DNA from: a bacterium MS4 | GTDB lineage: Bacteria; Bacillota; Clostridia; Oscillospirales; Acutalibacteraceae | Assembly (NCBI GenBank): GCA_000752215.1 | Contig: CCFG01000006.1 | Coordinates: 1 to 64,000 of the forward strand | Length of the DNA: 64,000 nucleotides | Reading direction: 5' to 3' | In this document: positions 26,058 through 34,559 of the stretch, piece after piece | How the letters are laid out: the number at the start of each line of letters is the position of its first letter | Numbering within the stretch: the first letter of the stretch is position 1 | Notes under the pieces: model-generated | Database searches by the model: none | Told to the model about the DNA's origin: nothing | Seen by the model: the letters and a program-made list of their open reading frames with translations, nothing else | Translations under genes and position numbers: made by a program

Positions 26058-26717
26058 ATGAACGTTTTTGATATCATCGGGCCGGTAATGATCGGCCCGT
26101 CAAGCTCCCACACGGCGGGCGCCGTAAGAATCGGGCGAATCGCCGGCGCGCTGCTGGACGGAAAGCCCGTGAGCGCGCACATTCTGCTGCACGGCTCCTT
26201 TGCAAAAACATACCGCGGGCACGGAACGGACAAAGCCCTTGTCGCCGGGATCATGGGCATGTCGCCGAGCGACGCCCGCATCCGCGAAAGCCTTGCTCTC
26301 GCGAAGGAACGGAACCTTTCCGTTGTCTTTGAAAAGGGTGAAATCGAGGGGGCTCACCCCAACACAGCGGTGATTACCCTGACGGATGAGCAGGGGCATA
26401 CCGCGACCCTGCAGGGCGCTTCCGTGGGCGGCGGAAACATCGTCATCAGCGAAATCAACGGGATGAAGGTGGACGTCACCGGGCAGCAAACCACGCTTCT
26501 GATCCTGCACAGGGATGTGCCCGGGGTGATCGCGCACGTGACCAACTACATTGCCTCGCAGGGGGTCAACATCGGCAATTTCAAGCTGACCCGCGGGCAC
26601 AAGGGTGAAACGGCGCTGATGACCATTGAGGTCGACGGCGAATTCAGCCGGGAAAGCAACGCCGGAATCGAAAAGCTGCCGAACGTCCTCCGCTCGACCA
26701 TGCTGCGGCCGGACTGA
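26058..26717 (+). CDS. sdaAB: L-serine dehydratase, iron-sulfur dependent, beta subunit
   Basis: 219 residues; with SdaAA it forms the oxygen-sensitive [4Fe-4S] enzyme that converts L-serine to pyruvate and ammonia. The N-terminal half has GPVMIGPSSSHTAGAVRIG, the C-terminal half an ACT domain (LLILHRDVPGVIAHVTNYIASQ). The ATG at 26058 has GGAGG upstream; a longer in-frame start at 26037 is unlikely. Separate alpha and beta genes are typical of Gram-positive anaerobes. Confidence 0.95.
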   Translation: MNVFDIIGPVMIGPSSSHTAGAVRIGRIAGALLDGKPVSAHILLHGSFAKTYRGHGTDKALVAGIMGMSPSDARIRESLALAKERNLSVVFEKGEIEGAHPNTAVITLTDEQGHTATLQGASVGGGNIVISEINGMKVDVTGQQTTLLILHRDVPGVIAHVTNYIASQGVNIGNFKLTRGHKGETALMTIEVDGEFSRESNAGIEKLPNVLRSTMLRPD

Positions 26718-26757
26718 CGCGGCTGAGAAACCAAGAATCGGAAAGGCCTGATGGAAG

Positions 26758-27639
26758 ATGGGAATTTATTATTCGGTGGAAGACCTTGTGGGCGCGGCCG
26801 AGCGCGAAAATAAAAAAATATCGGAGATCGTCCTGGAGGACCAGGCGCGCGAGCTGGAAAAACCGGAGCCGGAAATATACCGGACGATGCTGGAAAGCTT
26901 CCGCGTGATGCAGCAGTCCGTCGAGGACGGCATTGACCCGGACATGCGCTCGGTGAGCGGGCTTTCGGGCGGCGGCGCGTACAAAATGAAACAGGCGGTG
27001 GACAAGGGCCGCACCCTTTGCGGCAAGGTGTTCGGCAACGCGCTGGTGCGCGCGCTTGCGGTTTCGGAAAGCAACGCCTGTATGGGCAAGATCGTCGCCG
27101 CGCCGACCGCCGGTTCCTGCGGGATTATCCCCGCGGCGCTGCTGACGGTGATGGAGGACCGGGAGCTTCCGGAGCGCGACGTGGTGATGGCGCTGTTCAC
27201 CGCCTCCGCGTTCGGCATGGTGATCGCCAACAACGCGAGCATTGCCGGCGCGCAGGGCGGCTGTCAGGCGGAATGCGGCGCGGCCTCCGCCATGGCAGCG
27301 GCGGCGCTGACGGAGTTGGCGGGCGGAACCCCGCAGATGGCGGAGCACGCCTGTGCCATTGCGCTGAAAAATATTCTGGGCCTTGTGTGCGACCCGGTGG
27401 CGGGGCTGGTGGAAATCCCGTGCATCAAACGCAACGCCATGGGCGTGGCGAACGCGTTTGTGGGCGCGGAGCTGGCGCTGGCCGGAATCCAGAGCGCGAT
27501 TCCCGCCGACGAGGTCATCGTCGCGATGAAGCGGATCGGCGACGCGATGCCCCGCAGCCTGAAGGAGACCTCCGAGGGCGGGCTTGCCGCCACGCCGACC
27601 GGAAAGCGCCTGAAAAAAGAGATTTTCGGGGATAGCTAA
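26758..27639 (+). CDS. sdaAA: L-serine dehydratase, iron-sulfur dependent, alpha subunit
   Basis: 293-residue catalytic subunit. The cysteines that hold the [4Fe-4S] cluster lie in PTAGSCGIIPAALL, QGGCQAECGAASAMAAAAL and GLVCDPVAGLVEIPCIKRNA. It starts 40 bases after sdaAB. A long composite repeat begins directly after its stop codon. Confidence 0.95.
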   Translation: MGIYYSVEDLVGAAERENKKISEIVLEDQARELEKPEPEIYRTMLESFRVMQQSVEDGIDPDMRSVSGLSGGGAYKMKQAVDKGRTLCGKVFGNALVRALAVSESNACMGKIVAAPTAGSCGIIPAALLTVMEDRELPERDVVMALFTASAFGMVIANNASIAGAQGGCQAECGAASAMAAAALTELAGGTPQMAEHACAIALKNILGLVCDPVAGLVEIPCIKRNAMGVANAFVGAELALAGIQSAIPADEVIVAMKRIGDAMPRSLKETSEGGLAATPTGKRLKKEIFGDS

Positions 27640-27642
27640 GAC

Positions 27643-28085
27643 CATGCGGTCGGCAGACGGGCCTGCCGGTCGGGATGCGCCTACGGCGATACCTCCAATC
27701 GGCTTACGTTAAACCGAAGTCTGATGCTCCAAGACTCCCTTCGTCGCGCCGGGCGCGACACCTCCCTCACAGAGGGAGGCAGGGGTTCGACCTTTTTAGG
27801 CTCCCTCTTTGAGGGAGCTGGCAGGCGCAACCTGACTGAGGGAGTTCTCCCCAACTTCCGTATCCCCCGTCAATGAAAACCATAGCGGTATCGTATCTCC
27901 TAAAGGCACTTTGGGGATACTCGGGGGTGCAGGGGGATTTTATGGAGCTCTCCCGCCGGGAATTCAAAATCCCCCTGCGCGTACTTTGCCTACTTTCGTA
28001 CAAGAACCGAAAGTAGGGGCCCGCCCGGCCTGAGGGCAAAGCCGGCGATTAGAAAAGGGCAGGGTTATTCAAGAGCAGAGCCTGA
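27643..28085 (+). repeat. Composite palindromic repeat, copy 3
   Basis: Begins at the sdaAA stop. Order: head (ACCATGCGGTCGGCA ... GCGCCTACGGCGA), CCAATCGGCTTACGTTAAA, hairpin CTCCCTCACAGAGGGAG, hairpin CTCCCTCTTTGAGGGAG, CTGACTGAGGGAG, then module B with the inverted pairs CAGGGGGATTTT/AAAATCCCCCTG (27930-27977) and CTACTTTCG/CGAAAGTAG (27990-28016). No gene is evident in this stretch of about 530 bases. Confidence 0.85.
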
Positions 28086-28118
28086 CTGGGGGAGTCTATC
28101 CATTCTGACCGAGATACC

Positions 28119-28156
28119 AAAAGGCTGCCGGGGAAAATTTCCCCGGCAGCTTTTTT
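28119..28156. terminator. Terminator between sdaA and met operons
   Basis: Near-perfect palindrome GCTGCCGGGGAAA / TTTCCCCGGCAGC followed by TTTTTT on the plus strand. The minus-strand side has CTTTT. It probably serves both convergent operons. Confidence 0.88.
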
Positions 28157-28170
28157 GTATCGAAACGGCG

Positions 28171-30540
28171 TCACTCCCCGCCGAACAGCTTCTGCGCGTA
28201 ATGCACCGAACCCATCGCGTCCCCGGAATAGGCGTCCGCGTGAATCTGCTGCGCGTATTCGGGCGTGAGCACTGCGCCGCCGACCATCACCCGGCAGTCC
28301 GGCACCCTTTCGTGCAGCTGGCGGATGGTCTCCGCCATATTGGAAACGGTGGTCGTCATCAGCGCGCTGAGCCCGACCAGCTTCACGCCGCCCTCCTCCG
28401 CCGCGTCCACCACCGTTTCGGGAGGGACGTCCTTTCCGAGGTCGATCACGTCGTAGCTGTAATTTTCCAGCAGGACCTTGACGATGTTTTTTCCGATATC
28501 GTGGATATCGCCCTTGACGGTCGCGAGGATGATTTTTTCCTTCTTCGTCTGCTCCCCGTTGACGGTCATTTTCCCCCGGATGACCTCAAACGCCGACTTG
28601 GCTGCCTCCGCGCTCATCAGAAGCTGGGGCAGGAACAGCACGCCCTGCTCGAAATCCTTTCCCACCCGGTCAAGCGCGGGAATCATCTGGGTATTGATGA
28701 TGGCGAGCGGTTCCTCCGTTTCCACCAGCCGGAGCGCCGCCGCGTGCGCGCTTTCCTTCAAGCCGCGCACCACCGCGTCCAGCAAAGAGATTTCCCCCGC
28801 GGCGGGCGGCGGCGCGGCTTCCGTTTTCTGTGCCGAATAGCGGGCGATATAATCCATGCACTTCTCGTCGCTGCCGCTGAGCGCGCAGTACGCATGGTAC
28901 GCGTCCATCATCGCGGCGGAATTGGGGTTGACGATCGCGGCTCCCAGCCCGTTCTGCAGCGCCATCGTGAAAAACGCGGCGTTGATGTGTTCCCGCTGGG
29001 GCAAACCGAACGAAATATTGGAAACGCCGAGCGAAGTGTGGATGCCCAGCCGGTCGCGGACCAGCCGCAGGGCTTCCAGCGTAATGGCGGCGTTTTCCTG
29101 CCCGGCGCTGATGGTCATGGCCAGCGTATCGAAAACCAGGTCTTTTTTGTCAATCCCATATTCCCGGGCCGTTTTCACGATTTTCTCCGCGATTTCAAAC
29201 CGGCCCTGCGCCGTGGTCGGAATCCCGTTTTCGTCCAGTGTCAGCGCGATCACGGCGCCGCCGTATTTTTTCACGAGCGGGAAGATCGCCTCCATCGATT
29301 CGGCCTTCCCGTTGACCGAATTGATCAGCGGCTTGCCGTTGTAAATGCGCATGGCGCCCGCCATTGCCTTCGGGTCGGAGGTGTCGAGCTGAAGCGGAAG
29401 GTCGGAAATCCCCTGAATTTCCATGACCGCGCGGCGAAGGAGCGCGGGCTCGTCGATTTCCGGCAGACCGACGTTTACGTCGAGAATATGCGCTCCGTTT
29501 TCCTGCTGGGTGATCGCCTCCCGCAGCAGGTAATCCATATCGTTGTCGCGCAGCGCCTGTTTCAGCCGGGATTTGCCCGTGGGGTTGATGCGCTCGCCGA
29601 TCAGCACCGGTTTTTTGCCGAACACGACCGCCCGGGCGAACGAAGAAACCACCGTGCGGTTTTTCGGGACAAAGGGGCGCGGGGAAAGGTCTTTGCACCG
29701 CCGCACCACCGCCGCGATATGCTCCGGGGTCGTGCCGCAGCAGCCGCCCAGAACCCAGGCTCCCTCCTTCGCGATCTCCTCCATCACGGAGGCGAATTCC
29801 TCCGGATTTACGTCGAACACGGTTTTGTCCCCTTCAGTGCGGGGCAGCCCGGCGTTGGGGTTCACGATCACGGGCAGGGAACACGCCCCGGTCATCTGCG
29901 GAAGGAATTTTTTCATCTGCTCGGGACCGAACCCGCAGTTGAGCCCCACGGCGTCCACCCCGAGACCCTCCAGCAGCGCGACCGCCGCCGGGATGTCCCC
30001 GCCGGTCAGCAGCTTGCCCTGCTCATCCACGACCATCGTGACGAAAACGGGCAGGCGCGTGCTTTCCTTTGCGGCGAGTACGGCGGCCTTGCACTCGTAG
30101 GTATCGCTCATGGTCTCGATCAGGATCAGGTCGGCCCCGGCTTTTTCCCCCGCGGCGGCGGCCCGGGAAAAGGCGGAAACGGCGTCCTCAAAATCAAGGT
30201 CGCCGAGCGGCCTGAGCAGCTTTCCGGTCGGGCCGATGTCCATGGCGACCAGCGCGCCGGGGGCGGCTTCTCTGGCAAGGCCCACCGCGGCGGCCACGAC
30301 TTCCTCCGTAGTACGGCCGCAGCCGTGCAGCTTGATCGGGTTTGCGCCGAAGGTATTGGTCGTCAGGATATCCGCGCCCGCCGCGCGGTACCTGCTGTGA
30401 ATTTCTTTGATCAGTTCGGGGCGGGTCAGGTTCCAAAGCTCCGGCAGTTCGCCGGGGCCGAGGCCGTTTTCCTGTAAAAGGGTGCCCATGCCGCCGTCAA
30501 AAAAGACGATACGTTTCCCCAGGTCTTCCAGTATTCCCAT
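28171..30540 (-). CDS. metH: Cobalamin-dependent methionine synthase lacking the activation domain
   Basis: 789 residues against about 1200 for a full MetH. Domains in order: homocysteine methyltransferase (about 1-290; zinc cysteines in GLNCGFGP and GGCCGTTPEH), methyltetrahydrofolate-binding domain (about 310-570; GERINPTGKSRLKQAL, DVNVGLPEIDE), B12 cap (about 590-680) and B12-binding domain with GDIHDIGKNI (cobalt-ligating His). The C-terminal SAM-dependent reactivation domain is missing and is supplied by the separate gene next door (4-base gap). The product methylates homocysteine to methionine using the product of MetF. Confidence 0.95.
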   Translation of the reverse strand: MGILEDLGKRIVFFDGGMGTLLQENGLGPGELPELWNLTRPELIKEIHSRYRAAGADILTTNTFGANPIKLHGCGRTTEEVVAAAVGLAREAAPGALVAMDIGPTGKLLRPLGDLDFEDAVSAFSRAAAAGEKAGADLILIETMSDTYECKAAVLAAKESTRLPVFVTMVVDEQGKLLTGGDIPAAVALLEGLGVDAVGLNCGFGPEQMKKFLPQMTGACSLPVIVNPNAGLPRTEGDKTVFDVNPEEFASVMEEIAKEGAWVLGGCCGTTPEHIAAVVRRCKDLSPRPFVPKNRTVVSSFARAVVFGKKPVLIGERINPTGKSRLKQALRDNDMDYLLREAITQQENGAHILDVNVGLPEIDEPALLRRAVMEIQGISDLPLQLDTSDPKAMAGAMRIYNGKPLINSVNGKAESMEAIFPLVKKYGGAVIALTLDENGIPTTAQGRFEIAEKIVKTAREYGIDKKDLVFDTLAMTISAGQENAAITLEALRLVRDRLGIHTSLGVSNISFGLPQREHINAAFFTMALQNGLGAAIVNPNSAAMMDAYHAYCALSGSDEKCMDYIARYSAQKTEAAPPPAAGEISLLDAVVRGLKESAHAAALRLVETEEPLAIINTQMIPALDRVGKDFEQGVLFLPQLLMSAEAAKSAFEVIRGKMTVNGEQTKKEKIILATVKGDIHDIGKNIVKVLLENYSYDVIDLGKDVPPETVVDAAEEGGVKLVGLSALMTTTVSNMAETIRQLHERVPDCRVMVGGAVLTPEYAQQIHADAYSGDAMGSVHYAQKLFGGE

Positions 30541-30544
30541 GATA

Positions 30545-31183
30545 TCAGTCCTTTCTGAACGGACAATTCAAAGACTTGCAGCCCATGCATTTCGCAATGT
30601 GGCAGGTCGTCTGCTCCGCGGTCAGGCCAATGACCGCGGTAACGGATTTTGTCGGCACCAGCATACTGTCCTGCGTCATGGCAAGGCCGATTTTTTTCTG
30701 CGCCTGTAAAATTCCCAGAAGATCGCGCTGATGCAGGATGGAAAAGTCCCCGTAGCCGGGGCTGTACCGGGGCCGCAGAAACAGCCCGCGCTTTGCCGCC
30801 TCGGCGGAAAGCTCCCGTTCCGCTTCGTCGCAGACGCTCTCCGTCAGCGCGGCGGCGCAGGCCTGCAGCACCACGGCGCGGCTCATGTCGATTTTGGAAG
30901 CGCGCTCCAAAAGGAAATCTGCTTTCGTGCCGAGCGTGGTCGCGAACAGGTACGCTTCCCCGCAGCCGGAAAGATGATTCCTCAAATCCCTGCTTTCCAC
31001 CCTCAGGTTCCCGAGCAGCACCGCGTCCCCGTCGAACTCCACCGGCAGAAGCAGGCTGAGGCTGCGGGGAGTGACCCCGGCCCGCAGCTCGTTCAGGCAG
31101 GATTCTATTGTGCGCAGGGTGCGCTCATCCGCGGGCTTTCCCCGGTAGCCAAGGTAGCGCAGCACTTCTTCCGTCTCTTTCAT
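30545..31183 (-). CDS. Free-standing methionine synthase activation domain protein
   Basis: 212 residues matching the vitamin-B12-dependent methionine synthase activation domain as a separate polypeptide. Typical features are LLPVEFDGD, a region LFATTLGTKADFLLERAS, RPRYSPGYGDF (SAM-binding RxxxGY-type motif) and the C-terminal Cys-rich AEQTTCHIAKCMGCKSLNCPFRK. It would reduce and remethylate inactive cob(II)alamin on the adjacent truncated MetH. It overlaps metF by ATGA and precedes metH by four bases. Confidence 0.92.
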   Translation of the reverse strand: MKETEEVLRYLGYRGKPADERTLRTIESCLNELRAGVTPRSLSLLLPVEFDGDAVLLGNLRVESRDLRNHLSGCGEAYLFATTLGTKADFLLERASKIDMSRAVVLQACAAALTESVCDEAERELSAEAAKRGLFLRPRYSPGYGDFSILHQRDLLGILQAQKKIGLAMTQDSMLVPTKSVTAVIGLTAEQTTCHIAKCMGCKSLNCPFRKD

Positions 31184-32046
31184 TCCCTGATGATCTCCGA
31201 TAAGTTATCCATGATTTTTGCCGCGATATCCGGCTTGTTCATCGTATAAATATGAATCGCGCTTACGCCGTTGGAAATCAGGTCGATGATCTGCTCCGTC
31301 GCGTAGGCGATGCCCGCCTGTTTCATGGCGGCGGGCTTGTCGGCGAATTTATCCACGATCGCCTTGAAGCGCGGCGGCAGCTCCGTACCGGAAAGCGCGC
31401 AGATCCGCCTGATCTGGCCGCTGTTGGTCACCGGCATGATGCCCGCCACCACCGGGATATGAATCCCCTTCGCCAGAATCCGGTACAGAAACTGATAGAG
31501 AATATTGTTGTCAAAAAACATCTGTGTAGTCAGAAAGTCGCAGCCGCTGTCCACCTTTTCCTTCAGGTAGCCGATGTCGTCCTCCCGGCGGGCGCACTCG
31601 ACGTGCCCCTCGGGGTAGCAGGCCGCGCCGATGCAGAACCCGCCGTATTCCCTGATCTGCCTGACCAGCTCGCCGGCGTAGCGGTACTGGCCGGGGGACG
31701 GGAAATCGGAATTGTGCGGGATATCGCCGCGCAGGGCCAGAATATTTTCAATATGATGTTCTTTTAACCCGGATAATATTTGCCCGACCTCCTCCTTGGT
31801 GGAGGAGACACAGGTCAGGTGCGCCAGCGCGGTCACGCCGCAGTTCTGGATTTCCGACGCGATGCGGGTCGTGTTCTGGGATGTGCCGCCGCCCGCGCCG
31901 TAGGTAACGCTCATGAAATCGGGCCTGAGCGCGGAAATGTCGCGCACAACCTCGTTCACCCGGGCAATATCGTCGTCTTTTTTCGGTGGGAACAGCTCGC
32001 AGGAAACCGTGACCCTGCCGCTGTTCAGAATTTCGCTGATTTTCAT
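31180..32046 (-). CDS. metF: Methylenetetrahydrofolate reductase
   Basis: 288-residue flavin TIM-barrel enzyme that makes 5-methyltetrahydrofolate for MetH. It shows SCELFPPKKDDD, SVTYGAGGGTSQNTTRIAS, LALRGDIPHN and FLTTQMFFDN. The ATG at 32046 with GAAAGGAAC upstream is chosen; the in-frame extension would run through the T-box leader. It is the first gene of the met operon and lies just after the T-box. Confidence 0.95.
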   Translation of the reverse strand: MKISEILNSGRVTVSCELFPPKKDDDIARVNEVVRDISALRPDFMSVTYGAGGGTSQNTTRIASEIQNCGVTALAHLTCVSSTKEEVGQILSGLKEHHIENILALRGDIPHNSDFPSPGQYRYAGELVRQIREYGGFCIGAACYPEGHVECARREDDIGYLKEKVDSGCDFLTTQMFFDNNILYQFLYRILAKGIHIPVVAGIMPVTNSGQIRRICALSGTELPPRFKAIVDKFADKPAAMKQAGIAYATEQIIDLISNGVSAIHIYTMNKPDIAAKIMDNLSEIIRE

Positions 32047-32392
32047 GGCTTTGTTCCTTTCAGTGCCCCGGAAAATAAAAAAAGCCCGTCTCCACAGGCG
32101 CCGTGCCCGATGAAGACGAGATTCCAAATCCCGTGTTACCACTTCAAATTCACCCGTCCCTTGCGAAACGGGCCTCTCAGGATATTACAGTGCCGGACAC
32201 CGTCTATACCCGCTTTCTGTAACGGGAAATCCCGTCGCAGCCTAAACCGGAAATCCGGCCTCGGTGCGCCGCTCAGGAGCCATTTTCGCCCGGCCTCCCG
32301 CCCGCTTTCTTTCAGCGCGGCAAAGCCGCAAAAGCTTCTCTGTATGCCTTCGGAAGGGTTACTTTCTCCATCTCTGCGTGTAAAAATATATT
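32047..32392 (-). ncRNA. T-box leader RNA, probably methionine-specific, upstream of metF
   Basis: The leader has the T-box core GAAGTGGTAACACGGG (within 32128-32152 on the complementary strand) and an intrinsic terminator ending in TTTTTTT (32077-32120). Stem I elements include AGAGATGG and AGAAAGTAAC. The UGGU of the T-box would pair with a tRNA whose discriminator is A, as in tRNA-Met. An AUG inside GAAAAUGGC (complement of 32281-32283) is a plausible specifier. Uncharged tRNA would stabilise the antiterminator and switch on metF-metH. The specifier assignment is inference. Confidence 0.82.
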
Positions 32393-32398
32393 TTTACT

Positions 32399-32427
32399 AG
32401 TGTAGCATAGAAAAGCACGGTTGTCAA
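32399..32427 (-). promoter_or_regulatory. Promoter of the T-box/met operon
   Basis: TTGACA (32422-32427), 17-base spacer, TACACT (32399-32404) on the minus strand, directly upstream of the T-box stem I. Confidence 0.8.
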
Positions 32428-32471
32428 ACGGAACAAAAAGGAAAAGGGCGGGGCAGAACGCCCCGCCGCTG

Positions 32472-32648
32472 TCATTCATCGTCCCGCATCAGATTCTCAG
32501 CGTAATCGCGAAGGCTTGCGAAGGAATTGATGTTCTCCTCCCGCGCGCTGATGGATTCCTGCACGTATTCGGGCAGGTTGTCAAAGTATTCACCGGCTTC
32601 GCTGTCCTCTTCGATCAGCTCGTATAAACCGCTGTACTTGTCTTTCAT
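32472..32648 (-). CDS. Small acidic protein of unknown function (YF-x-NLP family), paralogue A
   Basis: 58 residues starting MKDKYSGLYELIEEDSEAG; not a family I can name. GGAGG lies before the ATG at 32648, which is preferred to an in-frame GTG nine bases upstream. It shares a pattern with the neighbouring 51-residue protein: YF(D/E)NLP, V, I, then an amphipathic C-terminal helix with AE.(L/I)R. Strongly acidic, no membrane segment, no cysteines. It lies about 40 bases downstream of paralogue B and is probably cotranscribed. Confidence 0.7.
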   Translation of the reverse strand: MKDKYSGLYELIEEDSEAGEYFDNLPEYVQESISAREENINSFASLRDYAENLMRDDE

Positions 32649-32689
32649 CGGACTCACCTCCGGGAATAGTTTTCGCAGAATTTACAGGA

Positions 32690-32845
32690 TTATCCATTTG
32701 TTTCCCGAATATGCTCGGCGGCCTGCATCAGCTCGCCCAGCGTGGAAATCTCCACGCCCGATTCCAGAATCCTGTTTTTCACGTCGATGGGCAGATTTTC
32801 AAAATATCCCCGTAAATCCGGGTCGTTCTCATAAAAGGTCCCCAA
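32690..32845 (-). CDS. Small protein of unknown function (YF-x-NLP family), paralogue B
   Basis: 51 residues, MGTFYENDPDLRGYFENLP and on, ending AEHIRETNG. The TTG at 32845 has GGGGAGG nine bases upstream. The conserved order YFENLP, V, I, IST, L, AEHIR repeats that of the gene downstream, so the two are tandem paralogues rather than chance frames. A stem-forming stretch (AACGCCTCCC / GGGAGGCG, with inner CAGTAAA/TTTACTG) lies at 32850-32915 around its ribosome site. Confidence 0.62.
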   Translation of the reverse strand: MGTFYENDPDLRGYFENLPIDVKNRILESGVEISTLGELMQAAEHIRETNG

Positions 32846-32933
32846 AGCAAAACGCCTCCCCAAACCTCAGTAAATAAATCATTTACTGTAGTTTTTACGG
32901 GAGGCGCTGTTTTTACGTGAGGAAATACTTTCC

Positions 32934-33485
32934 TTATTTCAGGCTTTCGTCGTAATTCGCGCGTTCGCCGCCGATAAATTTCGGCCGGGTGCGCGCGCTG
33001 GTCACGTTGGCTTCGCCGATTTTGCGAACGGAAAGGCGCACCGGCACCGCCACTCTGGCAAGGTGCATGCCGATCAGCGTGCCGCCGATATCGATTCCCG
33101 CCTGAGCGGTGACTTCCTCCACCGCCACCGGATGCTCAAAGTTCGAGTAAGCCGCCGTGGCAAAGGAACCGCCGGCCTTCGGGCGCGGAACGGCGTTGAC
33201 GATTTCCAGCCGGTCCCTGACCGCCGCCTCTTTTTCAATAATAATCGCGCGGTTCAGATGCTCGCAGCACTGAGCGGCCAGATAAATCCCCTTTTCCTTC
33301 AAAACGGGGTATACGGCATGAAAAACCGCGTTGGCGATTTCCACGCTGGAGGACGAGCCGATATCGTGCCCGCCGATCTCGCTGGAGGAACAGCCCACGA
33401 CCAGTATATTTCCCGCGGTCAGACCCGCGGCTTTTATCAATTCGCAGACGGCTTTTTTCGCCTGCGCCGCAATTTCATCGTACAT
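32934..33485 (-). CDS. TIGR01440/UPF0340 (YwlG) family protein
   Basis: 183 residues, a conserved Firmicute family of unknown role (B. subtilis YwlG). Hallmarks seen: VVGCSSSEIGGHDIGSSSS, AAQCCEHLNRA, FATAAYSNFEHPV and the C-terminal RPKFIGGERANY. The ATG at 33485 with GGAG nine bases upstream is chosen. It is monocistronic and divergent from the DegV gene at 33717. Confidence 0.9.
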   Translation of the reverse strand: MYDEIAAQAKKAVCELIKAAGLTAGNILVVGCSSSEIGGHDIGSSSSVEIANAVFHAVYPVLKEKGIYLAAQCCEHLNRAIIIEKEAAVRDRLEIVNAVPRPKAGGSFATAAYSNFEHPVAVEEVTAQAGIDIGGTLIGMHLARVAVPVRLSVRKIGEANVTSARTRPKFIGGERANYDESLK

Positions 33486-33716
33486 TTCACTCAACTCCGG
33501 TTATAATATTTGTAGGTTCGACAGATATTATAAGCTTATCGGAGAGATTTTGCAACTCCGCGCGATTTTGCCCGCGGCGCCGCGTTTTTCCGCGAGGGGG
33601 AGAAATTATTTAATTTTCTTACTTAGAATTAATATTTGCTATGCATTATGATATTATAGACTAAAATATATGGTTTTGAAAACTATATGATAATTTGAAA
33701 TTATGGGAGTGCTTTT

Positions 33717-34556
33717 ATGACCTGGAGTATTCTTTCAGACAGCTCCTGCGACTTACCCCAAAGCGCGTTCCAGGATTACGGCCTGCACTTTGCGACCGTA
33801 CCCCTGAAACTCATCGTGGGCGGCACCGAGTACACCGACGATGATTCGCTGAATGTAAACATCATGCTGGCCCAGATGAAAAATTACAAGGGGCCGTCCT
33901 CGTCGGCGTGCCCGGCACCGGAAGAGTGGGCAATCGAATTCCGGAAAAGCGACTGCACTCTAGCGGTGACGATGACCAGTGCGCTGAGCGGCACCTACAA
34001 CAGCGCCCTTGTCGCAAGGGACATGGTTCTGGAGGAATTCCCCTGGAAGAAAATCCACGTGATCGATTCCCATTCCACCGCCGGGGGGCTGGTGCTGATT
34101 CTGAGAAAAGCGGCGGAGCTGATTTCCTCCGGGCTGGACTTCGACGAAGTCGTCAAACAGGCGGAAGCGTACTCCCGCAGCCTGTTTCTGCTGTTCGCGC
34201 TCGGTTCCTACGACAACCTGATCAAATCGGGGCGCATGTCCCGCGTAGCGGGGATTCTGGCCAACTCGCTCGGCATCCGCGCGGTGGCCTCCAACACGCC
34301 GGAGGGCGAGATCAAGGTGCTGCACAAGCCGCGCGGCGAGGAACGCGCGATCATGCAGATCGTGGAAACCATGAACAAGCTGAAAGACATGGCGGGCAAG
34401 CCCGTCGTCATCAGCCACTGCAACAATCCCAAGGGCGCGCAGCGCCTGAAAGAGCTGATCGCGCACGTCTGCCTGACCACGAAGATCACGATTTTGCAGA
34501 CGCGGGGGCTGACCAGCTATTACACGGAGAACGGCGGGTTTCTGGTCGGTTTCTGA
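33717..34556 (+). CDS. DegV family fatty-acid-binding protein
   Basis: 279-residue DegV/FakB-fold protein with SILSDSSCDLP at the N-terminus, SSSACPAPEEW and TMTSALSGTYNSALVA in the ligand site, and HSTAGGLVLILRKA. The start has GGGAG eight bases upstream. It is alone, unlike the DegV protein encoded within the FASII operon. It likely has a different fatty acid preference, as multiple FakB paralogues do in other Firmicutes. A repeat cluster begins three bases after its stop. Confidence 0.92.
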   Translation: MTWSILSDSSCDLPQSAFQDYGLHFATVPLKLIVGGTEYTDDDSLNVNIMLAQMKNYKGPSSSACPAPEEWAIEFRKSDCTLAVTMTSALSGTYNSALVARDMVLEEFPWKKIHVIDSHSTAGGLVLILRKAAELISSGLDFDEVVKQAEAYSRSLFLLFALGSYDNLIKSGRMSRVAGILANSLGIRAVASNTPEGEIKVLHKPRGEERAIMQIVETMNKLKDMAGKPVVISHCNNPKGAQRLKELIAHVCLTTKITILQTRGLTSYYTENGGFLVGF

Positions 34557-34559
34557 CCG

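Noticed and set aside
28201-30477. A 758-codon open frame antisense to metH
   Set aside because: A shadow of the GC-rich codon pattern of metH; no ribosome site and no recognisable domain, whereas metH is unambiguous.
32047-32392. SAM (S-box) riboswitch upstream of metF
   Set aside because: The S-box core is absent, while T-box core, terminator and stem I features are present.
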